Shown here in pieces: positions 47,754-57,172 of a stretch of DNA of 64,000 nucleotides. Numbering within the stretch: the first letter of the stretch is position 1; every line of letters starts with the position of its first letter. A program made the translations under genes and the position numbers. The notes beneath the pieces were generated by a model. The model saw only the letters and a program-made list of their open reading frames with translations. It did not search any database and was not told where the DNA came from. Source of the DNA: Nesterenkonia marinintestina (GTDB lineage: Bacteria; Actinomycetota; Actinomycetes; Actinomycetales; Micrococcaceae); contig NZ_JAOEFD010000010.1 in assembly GCF_025420485.1 (NCBI RefSeq), positions 37,262-101,261 of the forward strand. Direction: 5' to 3'.

Positions 47754-48676
47754 GCTCCGAACCCCCCGTCATCGCCGCGGAGTCCCTGACGAAGCGCTTC
47801 GGCCGCTTCACCGCCCTGGACGGTCTGGACCTGACCGTGGCCCCCGGCGAGGTCCACGGTTTCCTGGGTCCGAACGGCGCCGGGAAGTCCACCACCATCC
47901 GTGTGCTGCTGGGCCTGCTGCGCGCAGACGGCGGCCGGGTCTCGCTGTTCGGCGCGGACCCGTGGCACGACGCCGTCGCCCTGCACCGTCGGCTCGCCTA
48001 CGTCCCCGGCGACGTCGAGCTGTGGCCGAACCTGACCGGGGGTGAGGCCATCGACCTGTTCCTCCGTCTGCGCGGACGCTTCGACCGGGCCCGTCGGGAC
48101 GAACTGATCGAACGCTTCGACCTGGATCCGCGGAAGAGGGCGCGCACCTATTCGAAGGGCAATCGGCAGAAGGTGGCGCTGATCTCGGCGCTGGCCTCGC
48201 ATGTGGATCTGCTGATCCTCGACGAGCCGACCTCGGGGCTGGATCCGCTGATGGAGGCGGTGTTCCAGCAGACCATCCATGAGGCGCGCGAGCGCGGGCA
48301 CACGGTCCTGCTCTCCAGCCACATCCTGGCCCAGGTCGAGGCGCTGTCGGATCGGATCTCGATCATCCGACAGGGCCGGACGGTCGAGTCCGGAACCCTG
48401 GAGCAGATGCGTCACTTCACGCGCACCACCTTCGAGCTGAGCACCGACGACGTCGTCGCTCTGCGGGATCATGAGGCGGTGCGGAATCTGCGCACCGAGC
48501 ACGGCAGGGTCATCTTCGAGGTCGACGGCGAGCAGGTCCCCGCCGTGATGAGGGCCCTCGGCGATATGCACGTGAGCGCCGTCGTCGCGCATCCCCCGAC
48601 GCTTGAGCAGCTGCTGCTGCGTCACTACGGGCAGGAGCCCGGCGAGCAGACACCGGATGAGGCGGGCGCGCGATGA
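47750..48676 (+). CDS. ABC-2 type efflux ATPase
   Basis: 308 residues. Walker A is GPNGAGKST; the signature has the divergent form [15 protein letters not shown] (DrrA-like exporters commonly have SKGxxQK); Walker B is [13 protein letters not shown] and switch SSH. A C-terminal ~85-residue extension follows, as in drug-resistance exporters. Coupled to TetR upstream and permease downstream by 4-bp overlaps. Confidence 0.94.
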   Translation: MSSEPPVIAAESLTKRFGRFTALDGLDLTVAPGEVHGFLGPNGAGKSTTIRVLLGLLRADGGRVSLFGADPWHDAVALHRRLAYVPGDVELWPNLTGGEAIDLFLRLRGRFDRARRDELIERFDLDPRKRARTYSKGNRQKVALISALASHVDLLILDEPTSGLDPLMEAVFQQTIHEARERGHTVLLSSHILAQVEALSDRISIIRQGRTVESGTLEQMRHFTRTTFELSTDDVVALRDHEAVRNLRTEHGRVIFEVDGEQVPAVMRALGDMHVSAVVAHPPTLEQLLLRHYGQEPGEQTPDEAGAR

Positions 48677-50280
48677 GCAGCTCCGGCGCCCTGACGGGCC
48701 TGGGCACCCTGCTGCGGTTCATGCTGCGCCGCGACCGCATCGCCCTGCCCGCCTGGGTCTTCGGCAGCAGTGCCCTCGGGCTGTACTTCATGGCCGCCGT
48801 CGAGACCGTCGCAGGCTCCGAGGAGGACCTGACCGGCCTGGCCGTGATGATGGACGATCCGACGATGCGGCTGCTCACCGGGCCCGGCTACATCGGTGAG
48901 GAGGGGATCACCCAGGAGTCGTTCTTCGCCGGCGGGTACCTGCTCTACATCCTGCTGGTCGTGGCCCTGATGAACATCTTCCTGATCTCGCGGCATACCC
49001 GGTTGGAGGAGCAGACCGGGCGGGCGGAGATGGTCCGTGCCAACGTGGTGGGCCGACACGCGACGCTGGCGGCCGCATTGGTGCTGCTGACCGGAGCGAA
49101 CCTGGCGGTGGGTGGCCTGCTCGTCGGCGCCGGGTCGCTGGTCGGGTTCCCGACGGAGGGCACCGTACTGGTGGCGGCCGGTGCGACGGTGTCGGGGCTG
49201 GTGTTCGCCGGTGCGGCGGCCTGCGCGGCTCAGGTGTTCGCGTTCTCCCGCTCGGCCTCCGGCGCGGTGGGGGCGCTGCTGGGCGTCATGTTCCTGGTGC
49301 GGGGCGCCGGTGACATGTCTGAGCGTGGCGGGTCATGGGTGTCCTGGTTGTCACCTCTTGCGTGGCCCCAGCAGTCCGCACCCTACGTGGAGGATCGTGC
49401 CTGGCCTCTGCTTCTCTCGCTCGGCCTCGCCGCAGTGCTCGTGGTGCTGGCGTTCCGACTGAGCGCGGCCCGCGACGTCGGGGCCGGTCTCGTGGCTCCA
49501 CGGCCGGGCCCTGCTCAGGCGTCGCCCGGACTGGGGACCCCGCTGGGTCTCGCGCACAGGATCCTGCGGGGGACCCTGCGCGGATGGGGCACGGCGATCC
49601 TGCTGCTGGCGGTGGTCATGGTCGCGATGGTCGAGTCGATGCGCGAGTCCGCCGAGGAGCTGCCGGAGATGCTCGCCCAGATGTTCCCGCCGGAGCAGAT
49701 GGTGGAGAGCTACCTGGGGATGACGGGACTGCTGACCGCGCTGGTGGCCGGGGCCGCGGTGGTCGCGGGGATGCAGCACGTGCTGGCCGAGGAGCCGAGG
49801 GGCCGGGCGGAGACCGTGCTGGCGACCCCGGTGAGCAGGACGCGATGGCTCGCCGCCCATCTGACCGTGCTGCTGCTGGGACTGCTCGTGCTGATGACCG
49901 TGACGGGGCTGATCTCCGGGGGCATCGCCGCCGCCCAGCTGGGCGAGCCCGACCGCCTGCTCAAGGTCACAGCCGCGTTCGTGCAGCACATGCCGGCGGT
50001 GCTGGCGGTGGCCGGCGTCGTCACCCTCGCCTTCGGTTGGCTGCCCCGGACCATGGGGCTCCTCGGCTGGCTTCTGGTAGGCCTGGGGTTCTTCGCCTCC
50101 TACGTCGGGCAGGCTCTCGAGCTCCCGGAGACGATCGAGGCCCTGTCGGTCTTCGGCCACCTGGCCGAGATGCCGCTTGAGGACTTCGACGCCGCGCCGT
50201 TCTGGTGGCTGACCGCGGGAGGGGTGCTGGGGATCGTCCTCGGCGTGCTGGGGTTCCGGAGGCGACAGGTGGGGGCCTGA
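48673..50280 (+). CDS. ABC-2 type efflux permease (tetronasin-resistance type)
   Basis: 535 residues with about twelve hydrophobic segments, i.e. two six-TM halves. It has [26 protein letters not shown] in the first half and [24 protein letters not shown] in the second, the repeated EExGRxE motif seen in actinobacterial polyketide/ionophore exporters. It works with the preceding ATPase. Substrate unknown. Confidence 0.9.
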   Translation: MSSSGALTGLGTLLRFMLRRDRIALPAWVFGSSALGLYFMAAVETVAGSEEDLTGLAVMMDDPTMRLLTGPGYIGEEGITQESFFAGGYLLYILLVVALMNIFLISRHTRLEEQTGRAEMVRANVVGRHATLAAALVLLTGANLAVGGLLVGAGSLVGFPTEGTVLVAAGATVSGLVFAGAAACAAQVFAFSRSASGAVGALLGVMFLVRGAGDMSERGGSWVSWLSPLAWPQQSAPYVEDRAWPLLLSLGLAAVLVVLAFRLSAARDVGAGLVAPRPGPAQASPGLGTPLGLAHRILRGTLRGWGTAILLLAVVMVAMVESMRESAEELPEMLAQMFPPEQMVESYLGMTGLLTALVAGAAVVAGMQHVLAEEPRGRAETVLATPVSRTRWLAAHLTVLLLGLLVLMTVTGLISGGIAAAQLGEPDRLLKVTAAFVQHMPAVLAVAGVVTLAFGWLPRTMGLLGWLLVGLGFFASYVGQALELPETIEALSVFGHLAEMPLEDFDAAPFWWLTAGGVLGIVLGVLGFRRRQVGA

Positions 50281-50335
50281 GCGCAGCGGGCCGCGGTTCA
50301 CATCGCTGTCACAGGGGGCCACTAGACTCCCCGGT

Positions 50336-51160
50336 ATGGGTGAGCTGCAGCATGTGATCGTCGAGGAGATGGGCGTGGCCCCGGAGATCGACCCGGCCGA
50401 GGAGGTCTCCCGCCGTGTGGGCTTCCTCGTCGACTATCTGGCCGCGGTGGGCGCCGAGTCGATGGTGCTGGGCATCTCCGGCGGAGTGGACTCCACTCTG
50501 GCGGGACGCCTGTGTCAGCTCGCCGCTGAACAGATCCGCTCCCAGGGTGGGTCGGCCAGCTTCCGTGCGGTGCGGCTGCCCTATGACGTCCAGCACGACG
50601 AGGCCGACGCCGCGGCGGCGCTGGAGTTCATCCGGCCCGACCATGCCCACATGTTCAACATCGCTGAGCCGGTGCGCGGGTTCGACGCCGCATACCTGGA
50701 GACTCTCGGTGAGGAACTGAGCGACTATCACCGGGGCAATGTGAAGGCGCGGATGCGGATGATCGCCCAGTATGCGATCGCCGGTGAGCACCGGGGTGTG
50801 GTCATCGGCACCGATCACGCGGCGGAGTCGGTGACCGGGTTCTTCACCAAGTTCGGCGACGGCGGTGCGGACGTGCTGCCGCTGTTCACCCTCAACAAGC
50901 GGCAGGTCCGGCAGGTCCTCGACCACTTGGGCGCCCCGGAGCCGGTCGCACAGAAGGTGCCCACCGCGGACCTCCTCGACGGGATCCCCGGTCGCACCGA
51001 TGAGGACGAACTGGGGCTGAGCTACGACGACGTCGACGACTACCTCGAGGGTCGACCGGTCTCCGACGCCGCGGCCGAGGTCATCGAAGCCCGCTGGCTG
51101 GCCACACGGCACAAGCGCACCACACCGGTGACCGTCGCCGACGACTGGTGGCGCGGGTGA
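50336..51160 (+). CDS. nadE: Ammonia-dependent NAD+ synthetase
   Basis: 274 residues. The PP-loop ATPase motif is LGISGGVDSTLAGRL near residue 43, with GNVKARMRMIAQYAIAG, GTDHAAESVTGFFTKFGDGGADVLPLFTLNKRQVR and the C-terminal HKRTTPVTVADDWWR. It lacks a glutaminase domain, so it is the NH3-dependent type. It adenylates and amidates nicotinate adenine dinucleotide. Confidence 0.97.
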   Translation: MGELQHVIVEEMGVAPEIDPAEEVSRRVGFLVDYLAAVGAESMVLGISGGVDSTLAGRLCQLAAEQIRSQGGSASFRAVRLPYDVQHDEADAAAALEFIRPDHAHMFNIAEPVRGFDAAYLETLGEELSDYHRGNVKARMRMIAQYAIAGEHRGVVIGTDHAAESVTGFFTKFGDGGADVLPLFTLNKRQVRQVLDHLGAPEPVAQKVPTADLLDGIPGRTDEDELGLSYDDVDDYLEGRPVSDAAAEVIEARWLATRHKRTTPVTVADDWWRG

Positions 51161-51226
51161 GGCACAGGGCCCGGGAGTCGACCCTCGGCAGGTGAGTCGT
51201 CAGCACCTGCTGATAGATTCGGGCGC

Positions 51227-52030
51227 ATGCGAATCGCCACCTGGAACGTGAACTCGATGCGTGCCCGAGCCGACCGGGTCGAGGCCTGGCTGGAGCGCTG
51301 GGACGCCGACGTCCTGGCCGTCCAGGAGACCAAGTGCAAGGACGAGAACTTCCCCTGGGAGGTCTTCGAGAACAGCGGCTACGAGGTCGCCCACTTCGGA
51401 TTCAACCAGTGGAACGGCGTCGCCATCGCCTCACGTGTCGGGCTGGCCGACGTCGAGCGCACCTTCCCCGAGCAGCCGGCCTTCGGCAAGGGCGGCGTCG
51501 ACCCGGTGCAGGAGGCTCGGGCGATCGCCGCCACCTGCGACGGGGTGCGCGTCTGGAGCCTCTACGTCCCCAACGGCCGTGCCCTGGAGGACGAACACAT
51601 GGGGTACAAGCTCGAGTGGCTCGAGACCCTCCGCGGACACGCCCAGTCGTGGCTCGCCGAGGACCCTGAGGCGCAGATCGCCCTCGTCGGGGACTGGAAC
51701 ATCGCCCCGCAGGACGACGACGTCTGGGACATCGACCTGTTCCGCGAGGAGGGGCTGACCCACGTCTCCGAGCCGGAGCGCGCGGCCTTCCAGGGGTTCC
51801 TCGACGCCGGATTCGTCGACGTCGTCCGCCCCCTGAAGCCCGGACCGGGGGTCTACACCTATTGGGACTACAAGCAGCTGCGCTTCCCGAAGAAGGAAGG
51901 GATGCGCATCGACTTCGTGCTGGCGTCACCCACACTCGCCGAGCGGGTCGACGATGCCGCCATCGACCGTGAGGAGCGCAAGGGCAAGGGCGCCTCGGAC
52001 CACGCTCCCGTCGTCGTGGACCTCAGCTGA
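51227..52030 (+). CDS. xth: Exodeoxyribonuclease III
   Basis: 267 residues. Endonuclease/exonuclease/phosphatase fold: IATWNVNSMRARADRV, VQETKCKDENFPW (metal Glu), YVPNGRALEDEHMGYKLEW, GDWNIAPQDDDVWD, MRIDFVLAS and the catalytic His in SDHAPVV. AP endonuclease and 3'-5' exonuclease of base-excision repair. Confidence 0.97.
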   Translation: MRIATWNVNSMRARADRVEAWLERWDADVLAVQETKCKDENFPWEVFENSGYEVAHFGFNQWNGVAIASRVGLADVERTFPEQPAFGKGGVDPVQEARAIAATCDGVRVWSLYVPNGRALEDEHMGYKLEWLETLRGHAQSWLAEDPEAQIALVGDWNIAPQDDDVWDIDLFREEGLTHVSEPERAAFQGFLDAGFVDVVRPLKPGPGVYTYWDYKQLRFPKKEGMRIDFVLASPTLAERVDDAAIDREERKGKGASDHAPVVVDLS

Positions 52031-52071
52031 CCCTCGCCCCGTCTGAGACTCCGCGCTGACCTCCGGCCGGG

Positions 52072-52896
52072 TCAGCGGTTCATCAGATCGGCACGCAGCT
52101 GCTCGACCTCGGCCTGCGTGGCCGCGGTGTTCTGCGAGGTGCGGACCATCGAGATCATGACCTCCAGGCTGATCCGGAAGAGGACGACGTAGAGGAAGCC
52201 GGGGATCCAGCCGAACAGCAGCCCCAGCACACCCATCAGCGGCTCACCGGTGGCGAAGCCGCTGATGATGAACATCAGCCAGCCCAGCAGCACGAACAGG
52301 ATCAGCAGGGCGTAGATGAACTTCGCGAACTTGACGGTGATGAAGCTGCGGAAGCTGAAGTCGAACAGTGCGGCGAAGAAGCCCTTGGCCTCCACGGCGT
52401 TCGCCGAGGGCCGCTTCGTCTGCTGCTGCTGAGCCCCGGGCTGCGGCGCACCGTAGGCCTGCTGACCGTACGCGGGCTGACCGTACGCGGGCTGACCGTA
52501 GGCCTGCTGACCGTACTGCGGGTCACCGTACTGACCGTCCCCGTACTGGGGCTGCTGGCCGTACTCCGGCTGGCCGTAACCCTGCGGCGGACCGCCGTAC
52601 GGACCTCCGGCCTGCGCCTGATCGGGTGCCGGCTGATCGGGCGCCGGCTGCCCATAGCCGGGCTGGCCGTAGTCCGGCTGACCGGAGGGCTGCTCGCCGT
52701 AGCCGCCCTGACCGTAGCCCGGCTGCGCGTCCTGCGTCCCGCCCGTGGGCTGCTGACCGTACGGCGGCTGCCCGTAGTCCCCCGGGCCGGGATTCGGCTG
52801 CGGCGTCGTCGGGTGCTCACCGTCGGGCCGGCCGGCACCGGGGACGCCGTCGGGGTTCTCGTCGGGGGTGTGGGGGTCTCCGGGCTGCTGTGTCAT
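52072..52896 (-). CDS. DUF4282 membrane protein with Gly/Gln/Pro/Tyr-rich N-terminus
   Basis: 274 residues. Residues 1-~165 are low complexity with repeated YGQPxYGQ units. The C-terminal domain (~170-274) starts [22 protein letters not shown] and has two membrane helices ending [14 protein letters not shown], the DUF4282 signature. The N-terminal part is probably a disordered cytosolic tail. Function unknown; Tyr/Gln-rich tails of this sort are common on actinobacterial membrane proteins. Confidence 0.9.
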   Translation of the reverse strand: MTQQPGDPHTPDENPDGVPGAGRPDGEHPTTPQPNPGPGDYGQPPYGQQPTGGTQDAQPGYGQGGYGEQPSGQPDYGQPGYGQPAPDQPAPDQAQAGGPYGGPPQGYGQPEYGQQPQYGDGQYGDPQYGQQAYGQPAYGQPAYGQQAYGAPQPGAQQQQTKRPSANAVEAKGFFAALFDFSFRSFITVKFAKFIYALLILFVLLGWLMFIISGFATGEPLMGVLGLLFGWIPGFLYVVLFRISLEVMISMVRTSQNTAATQAEVEQLRADLMNR

Positions 52897-53099
52897 CTGT
52901 CCTCCTCGGATGGGGCCGATCGCGGGGCCAGGCGCGTCGCCGCGACGGCGGCTGTCCGGTGTCGATGCATCGGTGACCCTCTCACGGTCCGATGTCGGCG
53001 CCTCAGGCTCAACCTACCTGAGCCGCTGGCGTAGCAGAACGGGTCCCAGGGGGCCTGGTCTGATTTCCGTTTCCCGAGGTGCGGACCGAAGATGACAGC

Positions 53100-53960
53100 A
53101 TGACAGCTCCTCGCTCCGAGGGCGGCGGTGTCCAGGGTCCGGCGCTGGTCGTCCTGGCGATCTCCTTCACACAGATCGGCTCCGCGGTGGCCGCGATGGT
53201 CTTCACCATGGCCGGACCGGTGGGCACGGTCGCTCTGCGCCTGGGGCTCTCCGCCCTGGTGCTGTGGCTGGTGGTCCGGCCCGGACTGCGCGGAGTCAGC
53301 CGCCTCTCGTGGGCCGCTGCGGCCGGATACGGGCTGGTCCTTGCGGCGATGAACGTCCTGTTCTATCTGGCGATCGATCGGATTCCCCTGGGCACCGCGG
53401 TGACGCTGGAGCTGCTGGGACCGCTGACGCTCAGCGTGATCACCGGACGACGGTGGCTCAGCCTGCTGTGGGCGGTGGTCGCCGGGGCGGGCGTGGTCCT
53501 GCTGAGCTGGAACCCGTCGGAGAGCCTCGACCCCCTGGGGGTGGTCTTCGCCCTGGGGGCGGGAGTGATGTGGGCCTGCTACATCCTCCTCACTCGGGCC
53601 GCCGGCCGACACTTCGCCGGTCTGGCCGGGATGACCCTGGGCATGTCGATCGGAGCCCTGGCGGTGGTGCCGTTCGCCGTGGCGACGACCGGTGCGGTGT
53701 TCCTGCGGCCGGAGGTCCTGCTGGCCGGTCTGGGCGTGGCGCTGCTGTCGTCGACGATCCCGTACGCCTTGGAGATGCGCGCCCTGCGGTCGGTGCCGCC
53801 GTCGATGTTCGCCGTGCTGCTGGCCCTCTCCCCCGCCGTGGCCGCACTCTCGGGGCTGGTGCTGCTGGGCCAGGACTTGGGCGTGGTCGGGTATCTGGGG
53901 ATCGTGTGCGTCGTCGTCGCCGGGGTCGGTGCCACGCGGACCAAGCCTCGCGCGGGGTGA
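53100..53960 (+). CDS. EamA/RhtA-type transporter
   Basis: 286 residues from the ATG at 53100 (a GTG seven codons earlier is possible; neither has a strong ribosome binding site). Ten hydrophobic segments in two EamA repeats, with AMNVLFYLAIDRIPLGTAVTLELLGPL and ALEMRALRSVPPSMFAVLLALSPAVAAL, typical of RhtA-like threonine/homoserine exporters. Substrate inferred from family only. Confidence 0.9.
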   Translation: MTAPRSEGGGVQGPALVVLAISFTQIGSAVAAMVFTMAGPVGTVALRLGLSALVLWLVVRPGLRGVSRLSWAAAAGYGLVLAAMNVLFYLAIDRIPLGTAVTLELLGPLTLSVITGRRWLSLLWAVVAGAGVVLLSWNPSESLDPLGVVFALGAGVMWACYILLTRAAGRHFAGLAGMTLGMSIGALAVVPFAVATTGAVFLRPEVLLAGLGVALLSSTIPYALEMRALRSVPPSMFAVLLALSPAVAALSGLVLLGQDLGVVGYLGIVCVVVAGVGATRTKPRAG

Positions 53961-54284
53961 GGACGGGCGCAGATGGCCCGACGTTGTCCCATGATGCACA
54001 CCACTAACGAAACTGTCTGCGACAGATGCGATAGGCGCGATCAGTAGATTCTGGTCTTGCGCCCTCACCTGCGCATCAGGGGACCTTGTCAGCCAGTTGG
54101 GAGCAGTCCAGCACCTTCAGGTAGGCGTCGGAACCGGTGCTTGAACAAAGTAGGGACGCTGAGTGGCGTGAAGGTTGAGTAAGCTCTCGGACGGAATCAC
54201 CGAACCTGCATAGGAATGAGCCATGGCAGCCTTTCGTGGCACTGATTGTCCAGGAACCAAACTCCGCGTAACCTCTTGCTTATT
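53961..54284. other. Noncoding spacer at edge of lower-GC patch
   Basis: 324 bp without a credible gene. Base composition shifts here from about 70% GC to visibly less. A short inverted repeat CTGTC/GACAG occurs near 54015. No integrase, IS end or tRNA fragment was recognised. Confidence 0.5.
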
Positions 54285-55046
54285 ATGGAAGCCACAGCGC
54301 CCTCACTCTGCATATTCCGTCCGGCTGTCTTAGGCCTGGCAGTGTCCATGCCCATTCTCCTATCTGCATGTTCTGGCGAGAGCGGCGCCGAGGCGGAAGC
54401 AGAGGTCTCGGACACTCAGACTGAGCAGGAAGAAGCAAGCGAACCCTCTCCCACTCCAACGTTCCCTGGCGGCTTAGACGAAGAGACCTATGAGGAGCAC
54501 GTCTCCTGGCTTGAAGAACATCCCCTCGCTCCAGAGGATATGAATGAAGGCGCAGCCAGAGCCGTGATCGAGGAGTACTCCGATTCCGACAGAGCAAAGC
54601 GCTTATGCGAGGACGCGGCGGAAGAGTATGAGTACGACGGCATGTGGGAAGACTTGGCATATAGAGAAGTCCCGTCCAGGTCGTCTGCTAGCACGCAGGA
54701 TCGCGCCATATTGGGTATTGCCTACATGCTGGAAGAAGAGTGTTCCGACCGCGCAGAGAGCTATACCGAGTGGATGGACACCTACATCAACGGACCAGAG
54801 CTGCCTGACGGCTACCCACAGACTGTTTCGGTGGAGGATCTGCCCGACCAAGTCCAGTCCTATTACGAGTCCGCCAGTTATGAGCAGGCAGTCGAAGTCG
54901 CCCCCGGAGTCTGGACACCACTCGCTCCAGGCGCATCCGTAGACGACGCAATCAACACCATGAGCTTTGACGGTTTCTGTGCCTCTAAACAAGCCTTCGA
55001 GCGTGAGTATCTAGATGGCCTCGAAACGGCCGGTTCCTGTTGGTAA
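54285..55046 (+). CDS. Orphan lipoprotein of unknown function
   Basis: 253 residues from the ATG at 54285. The signal peptide ends at lipobox LLSAC (Cys 29), followed by a Glu/Ser/Thr-rich linker and SPTPTFPGG. The mature domain (~55-253) has four further cysteines, which could form disulfides, and ends FCASKQAFEREYLDGLETAGSCW. I do not recognise a family. Codon use (AGA, TCT, TTA, TAT) and lower GC differ from all neighbours, suggesting horizontal acquisition. The ribosome binding site is weak. Confidence 0.7.
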   Translation: MEATAPSLCIFRPAVLGLAVSMPILLSACSGESGAEAEAEVSDTQTEQEEASEPSPTPTFPGGLDEETYEEHVSWLEEHPLAPEDMNEGAARAVIEEYSDSDRAKRLCEDAAEEYEYDGMWEDLAYREVPSRSSASTQDRAILGIAYMLEEECSDRAESYTEWMDTYINGPELPDGYPQTVSVEDLPDQVQSYYESASYEQAVEVAPGVWTPLAPGASVDDAINTMSFDGFCASKQAFEREYLDGLETAGSCW

Positions 55047-55413
55047 CAGGGTTGCGAGCACCTTAGCCCGACCTTGCTCTCGACGTACCCACTCGCGCCT
55101 CCGAAGCCTCCCCCCGGTTCCCGGCGTGAACTTGCCCTGTTCGACATCACAGTCGTCAGGTGCTCCGTCCAGGGACAGAGAATCGATCCGTTGGACGCAA
55201 GGGTCCCCATCCGCAGCCTGACTATCTGGTTACTCCAGGACCACCAAGGCACTTGTCGAGAGTGCCAGAAGTGTACGTCTCGGGAACGTCAGTCCGCACG
55301 TGGCGACCCTTGGTCCCCAGTACGGGCTCAGGAAATTTCAAGACCATCGACTAGCGACGTGAACTGGAAGCCAAGCTGTAGGTCAGGTCAACCTGTCACC
55401 CTTTCCTGCATCA
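55047..55413. other. Noncoding spacer in lower-GC patch
   Basis: 367 bp between the lipoprotein and the peptidase remnant. Open frames here lack start signals and family features. It may contain the decayed N-terminal part of the ImmA/IrrE gene that follows. Confidence 0.4.
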
Positions 55414-55720
55414 GCCCCAACGATCTACCGCGATGACCGGCTCAAAGAGCGGGAGTTGCTGTGCGAGCGCGCTCACGAGCTGGCCCATCTGGACGCCGGC
55501 CACGACATCTGCCAGCAACCGGCTGTGGAGCGAGAGGTCCGGCTGTGGAGCGAGAGGTCCGGCTGCGGACCGCCCGGGGCTCATCCCTGAGGCTATGCTG
55601 AATAGCACCCTGGCGTGGACTAAATGCCCTCATGAGGCGGCCGAGGAACCTCATGTCACGGTCCCCGTGCTGAGGGGCCGGCTGGAACTGCATCACTCGC
55701 ACAACTGGAGAGCATCATGA
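55414..55720 (+). pseudogene. ImmA/IrrE-type metallopeptidase remnant
   Basis: One frame encodes APTIYRDDRLKERELLCERAH-like sequence with the zinc motif HELAH (from 55423), then DAGHDICQQPAVEREV. A 20-bp direct duplication (CCGGCTGTGGAGCGAGAGGT at 55519-55538 and 55539-55558) then breaks the frame. Removing one copy restores VRLRTARG, and adding one base in the G run near 55576 restores LIPEAMLNSTLAWTKCPHEAAEEPH-type sequence through to the stop at 55720. No proper start or ribosome binding site. ImmA/IrrE peptidases usually accompany phage-type repressors. Confidence 0.75.
55519..55558 (+). repeat. 20-bp tandem duplication inside pseudogene
   Basis: Two perfect adjacent copies of a 20-mer plus 7 bp of a third. 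Because 20 is not a multiple of three it shifts the peptidase frame; it probably arose by replication slippage. Confidence 0.9.
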
Positions 55721-56718
55721 CTGAGGAATCCGCGCCGAGGGGGCGCGTCGACCGAGCCAAGACCTGGTACACGGGCCAGCCGAAGGGGAAGCGGTACGGC
55801 ATCGGCTGCTGCGGGTGCCTCGGTGTCGGATTCGTCCTGCTGATGATCCTGGGACTGATCCTCACCGCGTTCGGGGTGATCGAGCCCGAAGAAGCCGCTG
55901 AGGAAGACGACGACCAGGCCCAGGAGCAGGCCGAGGACGAGACGGACGACGAACCTGCCGAGGATGCGTCCCCCACTGAGGGCGAGGCTACGAACGAAGA
56001 CGACGAGGGCGACGAAGAGGACGCCGAGACTACGGTCGAGGTGCCCGATGTGGTCGGGCTTCCCGGCCATGAAGCACGCGACGAGCTGGAGGACGCGGGC
56101 TTCGACGTGAGCTTAGAGGCCGAAGAGAGCGAGGTGCAGAACCCCGCCAACTGGGAGGTCGAGTCCACGGACCCGGAGCCCGGCGAAGACGCGCAGGAAG
56201 GCGATACGGTCACGGTCACTGCTGTTCGACCGGAGGGCTACGAGGATGACACCAACGGTGACGACGATGAGGGCGACGACGAGGCGACCGCCGAGGCTGA
56301 GGAGCTGCCGGCCGACATCGACGCCCAGGTCGAGGCCCTTGCAGGCCTGGAGACATTCGAGGGTGGCGAGGTGTTCCACCGCACCCCCGAGCAGGGCGAG
56401 GAATACCACGGGATCTTCATCCACCAGGAGTATGAGCCCGCGGACTTCTTCCCGAGCACTCTGTGCACCTACGCCCAGGAGGACACCATCGAGGCGCTGG
56501 AGTTCGCACGGGACAACATCACCGAGGACTACGACCTCATCCGGATGGAGTTCATCACCCGCGGCGAAGCGGACGCCACTGGACGCCAGCCCATCATCGG
56601 TCTCGCCACGGTCACCTACGAGCGCGAGACTGTGGACTCCATCGACTCGGAGCACGTGAGTCCCGCGAATGTGTGGGAGGCCCGCGACGAGGGCGGCATG
56701 GGTCCGACCTGCCAGTGA
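55717..56718 (+). CDS. PASTA-domain membrane protein
   Basis: 333 residues. A basic N-terminus is followed by one membrane helix (~27-50, starting YGIGCCGCLGVGFVLL), a long acidic linker (~52-107), one PASTA domain (VPDVVGLPGHEARDELEDAG ... GDTVTVTAV, ~108-170), a second acidic linker, and an unrecognised extracellular C-terminal domain (~190-333) with FFPSTLCTYAQED and a terminal Cys. PASTA domains bind peptidoglycan fragments. The start overlaps the end of the pseudogene frame. Confidence 0.85.
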   Translation: MTEESAPRGRVDRAKTWYTGQPKGKRYGIGCCGCLGVGFVLLMILGLILTAFGVIEPEEAAEEDDDQAQEQAEDETDDEPAEDASPTEGEATNEDDEGDEEDAETTVEVPDVVGLPGHEARDELEDAGFDVSLEAEESEVQNPANWEVESTDPEPGEDAQEGDTVTVTAVRPEGYEDDTNGDDDEGDDEATAEAEELPADIDAQVEALAGLETFEGGEVFHRTPEQGEEYHGIFIHQEYEPADFFPSTLCTYAQEDTIEALEFARDNITEDYDLIRMEFITRGEADATGRQPIIGLATVTYERETVDSIDSEHVSPANVWEARDEGGMGPTCQ

Positions 56719-56787
56719 CCCTCGCCGCAATCCAATGGCGTCACTATGAGCGACACCTAAACGGGTCTAGACGTAGTGACACAAAGA

Positions 56788-56813
56788 AACTCCCCCGCGC
56801 TTGCGGGGGAGTT
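56788..56813 (-). terminator. Rho-independent terminator of tRNA operon
   Basis: On the minus strand, AACTCCCCCGC/GCGGGGGAGTT (11 bp, 4-nt loop) is followed by TTCTTTGTG and lies 5 nt after the 3' end of tRNA-Phe. Confidence 0.85.
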
Positions 56814-56818
56814 CTCGG

Positions 56819-56891
56819 TGGCTCCGACCGGCGTCGATCCGGTGACCTTTCGATTTTCAGTCGAACGCTCTACCAACTGAGCTACAGAGCC
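56819..56891 (-). tRNA. tRNA-Phe(GAA)
   Basis: 73 nt. Acceptor GGCTCTG/CGGAGCC (one G-U) and discriminator A; D-arm AGCTCAGTTGGTAGAGC, anticodon loop CTGAAAA with anticodon GAA. Last of three tRNAs on the minus strand, directly before a terminator. Confidence 0.96.
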
Positions 56892-56951
56892 TCGTTCGCC
56901 TGGTGATCAGACGTCACTCTCGGATCAGATCTGGTGGTCTGAAGAGAGCAG

Positions 56952-57025
56952 CGACCCTGACGGGACTTGAACCCGCGACCTCCGCCGTGACAGGGCGGCG
57001 CGCTAACCAACTGCGCTACAGGGCC
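56952..57025 (-). tRNA. tRNA-Asp(GTC)
   Basis: 74 nt. Acceptor GGCCCTG/CAGGGTC, discriminator G; D-arm AGCGCAGTTGGTTAGCGC, anticodon loop CTGTCAC with anticodon GTC, T-arm GGTTCAAGTCC. Middle gene of the Glu-Asp-Phe cluster. Confidence 0.96.
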
Positions 57026-57099
57026 TTGATTTTCGTGCCTGGGCACGGAGAGAGACTCTATCAGAGCCCCAGCCTCGGCTCCTAATTCGGTGCCGAGAG

Positions 57100-57172
57100 T
57101 ACCCCCAACGGGATTCGAACCCGTGCCGCCGCCGTGAAAGGGCGGTGTCCTAGGCCGCTAGACGATGGGGGC
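57100..57172 (-). tRNA. tRNA-Glu(TTC)
   Basis: 73 nt. Acceptor GCCCCCA/TGGGGGT with a G1-U72 wobble, discriminator A; D-arm GTCTAGCGGCCTAGGAC, anticodon loop CTTTCAC with anticodon TTC. First gene of the cluster. Confidence 0.96.

Noticed and set aside
55074..55436. 120-codon plus-strand frame in the lower-GC patch
   Set aside because: No start signal or recognisable domain; it runs into the peptidase remnant in a different frame.
56819..57172. tRNA cluster as an integration site for a mobile element
   Set aside because: No integrase, no duplicated tRNA 3' end, and the operon has an intact promoter and terminator.
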